Shown here piece after piece: positions 1-6,467 of a stretch of 7,955 nucleotides of DNA. Made by a program: the position numbers and the translations under genes. The stretch is from Rhodospirillales bacterium (GTDB lineage: Bacteria > Pseudomonadota > Alphaproteobacteria > Rhodospirillales > Casp-alpha2), in assembly GCA_018664265.1 (NCBI GenBank), contig JABJOR010000035.1, forward strand, positions 1 through 7,955, read 5' to 3'. Position 1 is the stretch's first letter. The number at the start of each line of letters is the position of its first letter. The notes below the pieces were generated by a model that had not been told where the DNA came from, ran no database searches, and saw only the letters and a list, made by a program, of their open reading frames with translations.

Positions 1-668
1 TGGGTTTCGAGGTTACGCATGTTTATGGCCTGACGGAGACCTTTGGCCATATAACCCATTGTGCCTGGCAGGATCAGTGGAATGATTTGGAAATTGGGAA
101 AAAAGCCGAAATTAAGTCCCGTCAGGGCGTGCGGTTCCCCATGATGGAAGGCGTTCTTGTTGCCGAGGTTGGCTCAATTACCCCTGTTCCAGCCGACGGG
201 GAAAGCATGGGGGAAATTCTGGTCCGGGGTAACTCGGTGATGAAGGGGTATTACAAAAACCCGGAAGCCACCTTGGAGGCCTTTGCCGAGGGTTGGTATC
301 ATTCGGGTGATCTGGCTGTGGTTCATCCTGATGGTTATATTCAAATTCGGGACCGTCTGAAGGATGTGATTATATCCGGTGGCGAAAATATCTCGTCCGT
401 AGAAGTGGAAGGGGCGCTCTACAAACATCCGTCTGTGGCGTTTGCCGCCGTAGTCGCCAAACCGGACGAAAAATGGGGTGAAAGCCCGTGTGCCTTTGTG
501 GAGCTAAAATCTGATTGTGAAGCAACTGAGGACGAAATCATAGAGTTTTGTCGTGATCACATGGCTCATTTCAAGCGACCCAAGACGGTAATTTTTTGTG
601 AGATACCAAAAACCTCGACAGGCAAAATTCAGAAGTTCATACTGCGAGAACAAGCACGCAATATGTAA
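1..668 (+). CDS. Acyl-CoA ligase of the ANL superfamily (AMP-binding), C-terminal part, 5'-truncated by window edge
   Basis: The frame is open from base 3 and gives 221 visible residues before the TAA at 666-668; the true start lies outside the window. ANL enzymes adenylate a carboxylic acid with ATP and then transfer it to CoA in the cytoplasm. Visible signatures, in order, are the YGLTET motif (visible residues 8-13), the RQGVRFP stretch, SGDL with the ribose-binding Asp (about visible residue 103), the RDR-LKD hinge, GGENIS, and the C-terminal KTSTGK with the catalytic Lys (codon 624-626). The overall wording, including WGESPCAFVEL and the RQGVRFP segment, resembles the fatty-acyl/DmdB-like branch (3-methylmercaptopropionyl-CoA ligase) rather than acetyl-CoA synthetase. 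By comparison with ANL proteins of about 540 residues, some 60% is missing. The next gene starts 14 nt downstream and encodes a DMSP-lyase-like cupin, so the substrate could be acrylate, 3-hydroxypropionate or methylmercaptopropionate. The family call is sure; the substrate is inference. Confidence 0.93.
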   Translation, partial: GFEVTHVYGLTETFGHITHCAWQDQWNDLEIGKKAEIKSRQGVRFPMMEGVLVAEVGSITPVPADGESMGEILVRGNSVMKGYYKNPEATLEAFAEGWYHSGDLAVVHPDGYIQIRDRLKDVIISGGENISSVEVEGALYKHPSVAFAAVVAKPDEKWGESPCAFVELKSDCEATEDEIIEFCRDHMAHFKRPKTVIFCEIPKTSTGKIQKFILREQARNM

Positions 669-682
669 AAACGGGGTCAGCC

Positions 683-1297
683 ATGAAACACACAATTAAT
701 GCCTTGAAGAAAATGTGTGAGTGGGCAGCCGAGAGCAATACAGACGCTGCCAAGGGTTATGCTACCATTCTGGAACGTGTTGACTGGTCTAAACGCCAGT
801 TGACCGAGGAGCCCAAAACCGTTCCCGTGGTGAACAAATATTTGAAACAATGTGTGGAACTCGCAGGGGATAATCCTCTGGGCGATCTGGGCCGGGCTTT
901 GCTTAAGGATTCCGAAAGCCTCCACTGGTTCACCATGTATCAATCCTACAAAGATGATAAACGCACAGCTGTCTTGCACAAGAATTACGCCGTCTTGCGT
1001 CTGACAGGACCAAAAGGGTCATGGTTTTCAGATAATCTGACAACGGCCATATCCATTCAGGGGCCAAACACATGGTATCCACCCCATGCTCATCGCCAGC
1101 GCGAGGTCTACGGTGTTATAGGCGGTGCGTCAGAGTGGCTGCGCGGGTCCGAACCCATTGTGGCTCGCAAGTCTGGAGAGGTTATCTATCATCCTTCAGG
1201 CGTGCGCCACGCCACCTGGACACAGGAAGAACCGCTAATGTGTTTTGCAAGCTGGATTGATGGAACTCAGACGCCATCAGTATTCGTTTGGGAGTAG
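683..1297 (+). CDS. DddQ-like cupin, putative dimethylsulfoniopropionate (DMSP) lyase
   Basis: This 204-residue single-cupin protein resembles the DMSP lyase cupins (DddQ/DddL/DddW/DddK group, cupin-DLL), which use a divalent metal to split DMSP into dimethyl sulfide and acrylate. The N-terminal ~95 residues are helical, as in DddQ. The cupin core holds WYPPHAH (131-137), then E141 and Y143, then HPSGVRHA with H176, then EPLMCFASW. The pattern Y132-x4-H137-x3-E141-x-Y143 followed by H176 keeps the order and nearly the spacing I recall for the metal ligands and catalytic tyrosines of DddQ. Length also fits DddQ (about 200) better than DddL (about 230). The ATG at 683 follows ACGGGGTCAGCC, an acceptable ribosome binding site. 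The gene sits between an acyl-CoA ligase and a CocE-type hydrolase with near-touching ends. Many members of the superfamily show little DMSP lyase activity, so the reaction is a hypothesis and no specific ddd symbol is assigned. Confidence 0.82.
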   Translation: MKHTINALKKMCEWAAESNTDAAKGYATILERVDWSKRQLTEEPKTVPVVNKYLKQCVELAGDNPLGDLGRALLKDSESLHWFTMYQSYKDDKRTAVLHKNYAVLRLTGPKGSWFSDNLTTAISIQGPNTWYPPHAHRQREVYGVIGGASEWLRGSEPIVARKSGEVIYHPSGVRHATWTQEEPLMCFASWIDGTQTPSVFVWE

Positions 1298-1300
1298 CCA

Positions 1301-3022
1301 ATGTCACAGATTGAAGCCTCGCTAGCTGCTGAAATGGAAAAAAAGACGACACCGCCGCCTTTCGAGCGCATCCCGACAACGACACCGGATCGTTTTTCTG
1401 ATCATCGTGTTCTCTCTGACATCATGGTTGCCATGAGTGATGGTACGAAGCTGGCTTGTGATGCTTATCTGCCTCAAGGCGATGGACCGTTTCCCACTGT
1501 TTTGACCCGCCTGCCTTATGGCAAGACCGAGCCTTATACCTACATGCCGCTCATCGGTGCTTTCTTTGCCTCAAAAGGGTATGCCTATGTGGCGCAAGAT
1601 GTGCGCGGCAAATGGGGTTCAGGCGGAGTGTTCGACCCCAATATGGGGGCTGTGGAAGTCTCTGACGGGTATGACACCATCGACTGGATCGTAAAGCAGG
1701 ACTGGTCAAACGGGCGTGTCGGAATGTGGGGCGAATCCTATTACGGTTTTACCTCCTACGCCGGGGCGGTAAGTCAGCATCCTGCCCTTGTCGCCGTAGC
1801 CCCCGGTGATATCACGCTTAATCGCTATCCTGCTACTTTCAGAGGTGGTTGCCTGCAACTCAACACCGTGGGCATATGGGCCATCGAGATGATGGCACAG
1901 GAATACCAGGACCTTTCGACCATTGATCCAATGCACATGCCTCTGGCGGAGATGGCCAATGCAGCGGGCATCCCGAGCAGTTATTTTGATAAGGTCATCG
2001 CCAACCCGGTTGCATCATCGTTCTGGGAAGAGAGAAGCCTGCTTGCCGGGTATGACGCAATCCGTATTCCGGTCCTGCACTGGGATGGATGGTATGACAA
2101 TTATCTCGGCTATATGCTCCAGGACTGGCAGCGATTAAGCGAAACCAACGCTCCAAAACGCCATAATCACCTGATGGTTGGCCCGTGGGATCATGAATGC
2201 AGTGCAGACAAGTTGCTCCGCGCCGGATTAATACCTGTTTCCGAAGATGCCTTTGGTCATCGCTGGGATCATTTTATCGCCTTTTTCGATCATTATTTGA
2301 TGGAGCTGGATAATGGCTTCGGTAAAGCTGGCCCGGTTCATTACTTCACATTGGGGCCGGATCAATGGCAAGACTCTGAAGCCTGGCCTCCACAGGATAT
2401 TGATTATCAGCCCTGGTACTTGCAGAGCAAAGGCCAATTGTCTTCACAGCTGCCTGATGATGAAGGTGTTGATCGGTTTATATATGATCCCGATAATCCG
2501 GTTAATGAGACACTACAGATGGATTGCTGGGCACTGGCTGGTGAGATGGGTGATCGTCGCGATATTGAAGCCCGTGATGATGTTCTCGTATACACCAGCA
2601 CTGTGTTTGATACTGCTGTGGAGTTGACTGGCCCGGTAACCGCTAAACTCCACGTTGCCTCTAGTGTCACTGATACTGACTTTACAGTCGTTCTCTGTGA
2701 TGTTTTTCCTGATGGCCGGGTTAACAAAATTCAGGATGGTGTTTTGCGAACAAGTTATCGCGACCCTGATCAAGTCCCCCAACTGATGGAACCAGGCCAG
2801 ATTTACACCCTCGACATCGATATGTGGGCGACCAGCTATCGCATTGCCGAGGGGCACAGTATTCGCGTTGAAATATCCAGTAGCGACTTTAATCGTTATG
2901 ACCGCAACCCGAACACGGGGGCTCCGTTTGGCCACAGCCCAACCACGATCAAAGCTGAGCAGGCGGTCCATCATAGCGAAACGCATCCGTCTCACATCGT
3001 GCTACCGATGATAAAGCGATAA
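1301..3022 (+). CDS. CocE/NonD family hydrolase (peptidase S15-like alpha/beta hydrolase)
   Basis: This is a complete 573-residue protein of the CocE/X-Pro dipeptidyl-peptidase-like family, whose members cleave esters or amides. Residues ~35-330 form the alpha/beta-hydrolase core. The nucleophile elbow is GESYYG with Ser146. RLPYGK with Tyr73 matches the oxyanion-hole tyrosine of cocaine esterase. DGWYDNY (Asp266 the likely acid) and GPWDHE (His298) complete the triad. Residues ~400-573 form the C-terminal jelly-roll domain, ending in the usual basic motif region with IRVEISSSDF. There is no signal peptide or membrane segment, so it is probably cytoplasmic. The ATG lies 3 nt after the stop of the cupin gene, with GGGAG at 1290-1294 as ribosome binding site inside the upstream reading frame, which suggests translational coupling. 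It ends 2 nt before the convergent queC stop, with no obvious terminator. The family is clear; the physiological substrate is unknown. Confidence 0.93.
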   Translation: MSQIEASLAAEMEKKTTPPPFERIPTTTPDRFSDHRVLSDIMVAMSDGTKLACDAYLPQGDGPFPTVLTRLPYGKTEPYTYMPLIGAFFASKGYAYVAQDVRGKWGSGGVFDPNMGAVEVSDGYDTIDWIVKQDWSNGRVGMWGESYYGFTSYAGAVSQHPALVAVAPGDITLNRYPATFRGGCLQLNTVGIWAIEMMAQEYQDLSTIDPMHMPLAEMANAAGIPSSYFDKVIANPVASSFWEERSLLAGYDAIRIPVLHWDGWYDNYLGYMLQDWQRLSETNAPKRHNHLMVGPWDHECSADKLLRAGLIPVSEDAFGHRWDHFIAFFDHYLMELDNGFGKAGPVHYFTLGPDQWQDSEAWPPQDIDYQPWYLQSKGQLSSQLPDDEGVDRFIYDPDNPVNETLQMDCWALAGEMGDRRDIEARDDVLVYTSTVFDTAVELTGPVTAKLHVASSVTDTDFTVVLCDVFPDGRVNKIQDGVLRTSYRDPDQVPQLMEPGQIYTLDIDMWATSYRIAEGHSIRVEISSSDFNRYDRNPNTGAPFGHSPTTIKAEQAVHHSETHPSHIVLPMIKR

Positions 3023-3024
3023 CT

Positions 3025-3726
3025 CTAGCCTGTATAGGCATTCCAGCCATTCCTGCGTAGCTCACACGACGGGCATGTGCCGCATCCGTATCCCCAGTCA
3101 TGGCGCTTTCCACGCTCACCCAGGTAGCAGGTGTGGGTTTCTTCGACGATGATATCGACCAGAGCCTTGCCGCCGAGGTCTTCAGTCATAGCCCATGTTT
3201 CGGCCTTGTCGATCCACATCAAGGGCGTTTCAATGACAAAGGGCTCATCCATACCCAGTGTCAAAGCATTCTGCATGGCCTGCATGGTGTCGTTTCGGCA
3301 ATCGGGATAGCCCGAATAATCAGTTTCACAGACCCCGGCCACGATGATTTTAATTCCGCGGCGATAGGCCACAGCTGCAGCGAATGTCAGGAAGATAAGG
3401 TTGCGTCCAGGTACGAACGTGTTAGGCAGGCCGTTCTCGTTCATACGGATTTCGGCATCGCTGGTCAGGGATGTGTCGCTGATTTCCCCCAAGACGCCGA
3501 GATCAATAACGTGATCTTCGCCCAAACGATTTGCCCAGTCCGGATTAGATTCGCGCATTGCATCCAGCACACGGGGGCGGCAGTCCATTTCAATGCTATG
3601 GCGTTGCCCGTAATCAAAACCGACTGTCTCGATATGTGCGTAACGTTCAAGTGCCCAGGCAAGACAGGTTGTTGAATCTTGCCCGCCGGAAAACAAAACC
3701 AGTGTATTGTTGGTGTCTGTGCTCAT
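3025..3726 (-). CDS. queC: 7-cyano-7-deazaguanine (preQ0) synthase QueC
   Basis: QueC converts 7-carboxy-7-deazaguanine to preQ0 with ATP and ammonia, in the pathway to queuosine in tRNA. The 233-residue protein begins [18 protein letters not shown]. The PP-loop SGGQDS (13-18) binds the ATP phosphates. Near the C-terminus C200, C215, C218 and C221 (in [13 protein letters not shown]) form the expected zinc site. I chose the ATG at 3724-3726 rather than an upstream TTG at 3760-3762. The PP-loop then sits where the family has it, the TTG would lie inside the terminator hairpin, and GTGAGAA stands at a suitable distance upstream of the ATG. No queD, queE or queF is in the window. The gene lies directly behind the atp operon terminator with about 12 nt between T-tract and start codon, so it has little room for a promoter of its own there. 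Confidence 0.96.
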   Translation of the reverse strand: MSTDTNNTLVLFSGGQDSTTCLAWALERYAHIETVGFDYGQRHSIEMDCRPRVLDAMRESNPDWANRLGEDHVIDLGVLGEISDTSLTSDAEIRMNENGLPNTFVPGRNLIFLTFAAAVAYRRGIKIIVAGVCETDYSGYPDCRNDTMQAMQNALTLGMDEPFVIETPLMWIDKAETWAMTEDLGGKALVDIIVEETHTCYLGERGKRHDWGYGCGTCPSCELRRNGWNAYTG

Positions 3727-3738
3727 ATCGATTCTCAC

Positions 3739-3777
3739 AAAAGAAAACCGGAGACGCCACAATGACTTCCCCGGTTT
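3739..3777 (-). terminator. Rho-independent terminator (or attenuator) between atpF and queC
   Basis: On the minus strand AAACCGG (3771-3777) pairs with CCGGTTT (3745-3751). The stem can extend inwards by GGA/TCT, including one G-U pair, to give about 10 bp with a 13-nt loop. It is followed by the T-rich run TTTTCTTTT down to about 3739. It begins 27 nt after the atpF stop and ends just before the queC ribosome binding site. Hairpin plus T-tract is seen directly; termination efficiency is not known. It would end the F0 operon transcript, or partly attenuate it ahead of queC. Confidence 0.7.
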
Positions 3778-3804
3778 ATTATTCTTTATCGGACGAAAAA
3801 CAAA

Positions 3805-4296
3805 TTAGTGCAATTTTTTGTCCAGTCCGGCGATTGATTCGCTAATCAGCTTGTCACCGCTGGTCGCGGCCTGAGATGCTATTAGCTCATTAGCGGCATC
3901 CATGGCGACATCAACAGCTATTTGACGAACTTCATCAACAGCCTGGGCTTCAACTTGTGCAATACGGTCCAAAGCCATCTTTTCACGACGGGCCAGCGAT
4001 TGTTCAAGGCGTTCCTTGCCTTGTTCTTCAAGGTGTTTGGCTTCGGCACTAGCCGTTTCCAAAATACCCTTGGCTTCGTTCATGGCTTCTTTTTGCTTGC
4101 GTTCGTAGCGTGCCAGAAGATCTTGAGCTTCTTCGCAAAGCTTTTCAGCTTCACGGATATCGCTTTCGATTTTTTTAGCACGTTCATCAAGCTTGCCACC
4201 GATTGTGTTCGGTATCTTCAGGTAAATCAGAATGCCCATAAGCCCCACAAAGGCAATCATGGTCCAGAACGCGGGGTCTTGTATCATATGATCCAT
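3805..4296 (-). CDS. atpF: F0F1 ATP synthase subunit b
   Basis: Subunit b forms part of the peripheral stalk that holds F1 still against the rotating c-ring. The 163-residue protein has one N-terminal membrane segment (about 8-29, PAFWTMIAFVGLMGILIYLK). It is followed by a long charged, Ala/Glu/Lys-rich helix to about residue 140, typical of the right-handed coiled-coil stalk, and a short C-terminal region. A second Met at residue 4 is an alternative start, but the ATG at 4294-4296 has TAAGGA well placed upstream. That ribosome binding site overlaps the TAA stop of atpF' (12-nt gap), pointing to coupled translation. It is the last gene of the F0 operon and is followed by a terminator-like hairpin. 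The pairing of b with a b' gene is standard for alphaproteobacteria and phototrophs. Confidence 0.95.
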   Translation of the reverse strand: MDHMIQDPAFWTMIAFVGLMGILIYLKIPNTIGGKLDERAKKIESDIREAEKLCEEAQDLLARYERKQKEAMNEAKGILETASAEAKHLEEQGKERLEQSLARREKMALDRIAQVEAQAVDEVRQIAVDVAMDAANELIASQAATSGDKLISESIAGLDKKLH

Positions 4297-4308
4297 TTTC
4301 CGGGTTCC

Positions 4309-4803
4309 TTATGAACGGGCTTTCAGAGCCGTATCAACGGCCTGATTTACATTGGCAGACTCTGGAGATTCACCAGAAAGTTTTTCGACCACGGCACTGG
4401 CAACATCAAGGGCGACATCGCGCAATCCGGCGATAGCTTCCTGCTTTGCCTTGGTAATGGCTTCTTCGCTTTCGGCAATCCGGACTTGAAGCTTCTCGGC
4501 GAGAGCCGCTTCGCTTGCTGCTGCCTCGGCTGCAACGCTGTGTGAGGCCTCATTGATCAGCTCATGAGCTTTCACGCGGGACTCAGCGATTGCTGCTTCA
4601 TAGGCTTCAATAGCGGCTTCTGCTTCACGTTTGAAGTTTGCAGCCTTGTCAAGATTGTCTTCGATTCGACGCTGACGCGCTTCCAGTACTGACGAAATAC
4701 GAGGTGCAGCGACTTTCCAGATAACCAGAAACAATGCTGCGAACGTAATCGCTAACCAGAAAATCTGTGACGGAAAAGACCAGATTTGTTCTATTTGTGG
4801 CAT
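4309..4803 (-). CDS. atpF': F0F1 ATP synthase subunit b' (second b-type stator subunit)
   Basis: This 164-residue b-type subunit starts MPQIEQIWSFPSQIFWL. It has one membrane helix at about 14-34 (ending WKVAAP), followed by EARQRRIEDNLDKA and a long Ala/Glu-rich amphipathic helix. The sequence opening and the SSVLEARQRRI stretch are typical of b' (AtpG/AtpF2 in some annotations), which pairs with b as a heterodimeric peripheral stalk. The ATG at 4801-4803 has a very strong ribosome binding site, GGAGG at 4809-4813, 5 nt upstream. The 56-nt gap to atpE contains a stable hairpin. It lies between the c and b genes, as in other alphaproteobacteria. Confidence 0.94.
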   Translation of the reverse strand: MPQIEQIWSFPSQIFWLAITFAALFLVIWKVAAPRISSVLEARQRRIEDNLDKAANFKREAEAAIEAYEAAIAESRVKAHELINEASHSVAAEAAASEAALAEKLQVRIAESEEAITKAKQEAIAGLRDVALDVASAVVEKLSGESPESANVNQAVDTALKARS

Positions 4804-4823
4804 AATGTCCTCCGTTGCTTACA

Positions 4824-4843
4824 CTGGCATCTTACGATGCCAG
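4824..4843 (-). other. Intercistronic RNA hairpin with GUAA tetraloop, between atpE and atpF'
   Basis: CTGGCATC (4824-4831) and GATGCCAG (4836-4843) form a perfect 8-bp stem. On the transcribed minus strand the loop reads GUAA, a stable GNRA tetraloop. The hairpin starts 16 nt after the atpE stop and is not followed by a T-run, so it is not a normal terminator. It sits just after the c-subunit gene, whose product is needed in many copies. A role in protecting the atpE message 3' end or in processing is plausible. Structure is seen; function is inferred. Confidence 0.72.
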
Positions 4844-4859
4844 CCGAGCGAGTTGGAAA

Positions 4860-5084
4860 TTAGCCAAACAGAATGACGAGCGCAATAACCAGTGCGAACA
4901 GAGCAATGGCTTCCACCAGTGCGAAGCCCAGCATGGTCATCGGGAATACAGCGCCCTGTGCTGATGGGTTACGGCCAACAGCCTGGATGAAGGAGGCAAA
5001 GATATTACCAATGCCAATACCAGAACCAATAACACCGATAACGGCCAGACCTGCGCCTAACAGCTTTGCTGCTTCTACTTCCAT
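4860..5084 (-). CDS. atpE: F0F1 ATP synthase subunit c
   Basis: Subunit c is the proteolipid that forms the rotating ring of F0. The 74-residue hairpin protein has two membrane helices. Helix 1 carries the glycine repeat GSGIGIG (20-26), and the polar loop has R38-N39-P40. Helix 2 has the proton-binding Glu58 in FALVEAIALF. Within helix 1 there is no obvious extra sodium-site signature, so a proton-driven enzyme is the simplest reading. The ATG at 5082-5084 is preceded by AAGAGGA (5093-5099 on the plus strand as tcctctt), a strong ribosome binding site with good spacing, consistent with high expression. Length is normal for alphaproteobacteria. A 60-nt gap separates it from atpB upstream, and a GNRA hairpin follows downstream. 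Confidence 0.97.
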   Translation of the reverse strand: MEVEAAKLLGAGLAVIGVIGSGIGIGNIFASFIQAVGRNPSAQGAVFPMTMLGFALVEAIALFALVIALVILFG

Positions 5085-5144
5085 TTTAAAAATCCTCTTT
5101 CTAAAGTGTACTTATCAAATACGTGGTTAAATTAGTTTAGATGC

Positions 5145-5879
5145 CTAGTGGAGATGTAGGGCATCATTCAGATACAGGCACGTCAAAATCGCAAAGACGT
5201 AAGCCTGCAAAAAGGCGATAACGAATTCCAGCCCGGTTAGCGCCACGACAAAGACAAGCGGTGCAATCCCGGCAAGACCGAGAGAAATCACAAATCCTGC
5301 AAACACTTTCAGCAAGGTGTGACCAGCCAACATGTTGGCAAACAGTCGAACACTGAGGCTGATTGGACGTGACAGATAGGAAATGATTTCAATAGGAATC
5401 AGCAGCGGGGCCATATACATGGGAACCCCCGGTGGCATGAAGAACGTAAAGAAGTGCATTTTGTGTTTTACCAGCGCAATGATGGTAACACCGATGAACA
5501 CGAACAGTGCCATGGTGAACGTCACAACAATGTGGCTGGTGAAGGTGAAGCTGTAAGGCATCATGCCCAACAGGTTACCAAACAACACAAACATAAAGAC
5601 GGTAAAGATGAACGGGAAGTAGGCACGACCTTCGTTGCCTACCGTATCCTTCATCAAATTGGCGATGAACATGTAGCTCAGCTCTGCCATGGATTGCCAT
5701 CTGCCTGGGATATGTGCGTTTTTGCGCATACCCAAAACAAGAAAGGCTGACACGCCAAGGACTGTCAAAACCATAAACAAGGACGAGTTCGTGAAAGACG
5801 CGTCAAGATCACCAATCTGCATGGGGATCAGTTGCTTGATCTCGAACTGTGCGAGCGGACTGTGCTTTTCTGCTGACAC
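5145..5879 (-). CDS. atpB: F0F1 ATP synthase subunit a
   Basis: Subunit a forms the proton half-channels against the c-ring in the membrane. The 244-residue protein has about five to six hydrophobic segments. The essential arginine is R178 in ISLSVRLFANMLAGH. The C-terminal helix LEFVIAFLQAYVFAILTCLYLNDALH, from about residue 217 to the end, is characteristic, as is the N-terminal PLAQFEIKQLIP. It starts with GTG (5877-5879). The GTG is supported by AAGGGG about 9 nt upstream and by the family-typical N-terminus, and no upstream ATG competes. It lies 82 nt after atpI and 60 nt before atpE. No residue expected in the family is missing. Confidence 0.96.
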   Translation of the reverse strand: MSAEKHSPLAQFEIKQLIPMQIGDLDASFTNSSLFMVLTVLGVSAFLVLGMRKNAHIPGRWQSMAELSYMFIANLMKDTVGNEGRAYFPFIFTVFMFVLFGNLLGMMPYSFTFTSHIVVTFTMALFVFIGVTIIALVKHKMHFFTFFMPPGVPMYMAPLLIPIEIISYLSRPISLSVRLFANMLAGHTLLKVFAGFVISLGLAGIAPLVFVVALTGLEFVIAFLQAYVFAILTCLYLNDALHLH

Positions 5880-5961
5880 GCTGGAAAACCCCTTACTAGT
5901 TTTAATGCAATCCTTAGAAAGTCAGATTACATAATAATTTCGATACATTTATAACGACTGA

Positions 5962-6372
5962 CTATTCTTCTTTTCGCAGGTCGCCTTTGTCTTCGGTATT
6001 TTCTTCTGCCTGTCCGTAGTTATCACCGTAACCGAAGCCACTGGCCATACGATAGACATTTAAAATACCGGCAGCGCCCCCGATCAGGAGAAAAACCAGC
6101 ATAAGCCAAGGACGTGTATCGAGCCACTGATCGAGTGACCAACCGATAGCAAATCCTATAGCCAGCGCGGAAACTACCTCGACTGATACCCGCATGGCAA
6201 GCCCCAGTACGTTCCCTGGGGGCTGTTTAATTTTTGAAGCCAGTTTTGAAGGAGCTTCTCGGGCATCGTTAACTTCTTTAAGCTTTCGATCAATTTCCGC
6301 AAGTCCTTGTTTTTCCTCGAAAAAACGATCACTTTTTGAAGCTTCTTCTTGATTGGGTTGGTTTTCTGTCAT
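5962..6372 (-). CDS. atpI: ATP synthase assembly/accessory protein AtpI (AtpZ/AtpI family)
   Basis: This 136-residue protein is first in the F0 operon. AtpI-family proteins are small membrane proteins thought to help c-ring assembly or F0 function. The first ~50 residues are charged and hydrophilic (EEKQGLAEIDRKLKEVNDAR). Two membrane helices follow, at about 56-80 and 89-108, joined by the conserved short loop SLDQWLDTRPW. The tail is acidic (about 118-136). The ATG at 6370-6372 has only a weak GGAAA ribosome binding site, in contrast to the strong sites of atpE and atpF', which fits a low dose of this factor. Upstream lies a palindrome-rich leader. AtpI is poorly conserved in sequence, so the call rests on the helix layout, the loop motif and its place in the operon. 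Confidence 0.9.
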   Translation of the reverse strand: MTENQPNQEEASKSDRFFEEKQGLAEIDRKLKEVNDAREAPSKLASKIKQPPGNVLGLAMRVSVEVVSALAIGFAIGWSLDQWLDTRPWLMLVFLLIGGAAGILNVYRMASGFGYGDNYGQAEENTEDKGDLRKEE

Positions 6373-6383
6373 GTTTTTCCATT

Positions 6384-6433
6384 TGGCATGCCATCAAAAA
6401 AAAACATCTTTTTTTTTGTTCAAGCGCGCTTGA
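6384..6433. repeat. Cluster of three palindromic elements in the atpI leader
   Basis: Three symmetric elements lie within 50 nt, just upstream of atpI. They are TGGCATGCCA (6384-6393, perfect 10-bp palindrome), an A9-CATC-T9 inverted repeat (6396-6417), and TCAAGCGCGCTTGA (6420-6433, perfect 14-bp palindrome). In the leader RNA the A/U element could make a 9-bp stem with a 4-nt loop, and the 14-bp element a 5-bp stem with a CGCG loop. They could be an operator, a translation-modulating structure or an attenuator. None matches a binding site I can name with confidence. Confidence 0.6.
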
Positions 6434-6467
6434 GAGGCTTCTATAGATGGAATCCAGACAAAAAGCC

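Noticed and set aside
87..89. TTG at 87 as the true start of the acyl-CoA ligase
   Set aside because: The frame is open upstream to base 3 and encodes the conserved YGLTET motif, so 87 is internal and the gene is cut by the window edge.
677..979. Antisense and other-frame open frames over the cupin, hydrolase, queC and atp genes (e.g. 677-979 minus, 2513-2995 minus, 3100-3675 plus, 5454-5750 plus)
   Set aside because: They lie fully within strongly supported genes on the other strand or in another frame. They lack ribosome binding sites and family-like sequence, and their composition is that of shadow frames.
2995..3010. CATCG/CGATG stem at the end of the hydrolase gene as a terminator
   Set aside because: The stem is 5 bp, lies inside the coding sequence, and has no T-tract after it.
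3760..3762. TTG start giving a 12-residue longer QueC
   Set aside because: It would place the start within the terminator hairpin and add residues not expected in the family. The ATG at 3724-3726 has a ribosome binding site and the correct PP-loop position.
3727..3830. preQ1 riboswitch upstream of queC
   Set aside because: queC is a common target of preQ1 riboswitches, but I could not find the class I hairpin with its A-rich pairing tail, nor a class II or III layout. The structure present is better read as a terminator.
5920..5963. AGTCAG/CTGACT inverted repeat in the atpI-atpB gap
   Set aside because: The arms are only 6 bp with a 32-nt AT-rich loop and no flanking pairing; expected by chance.
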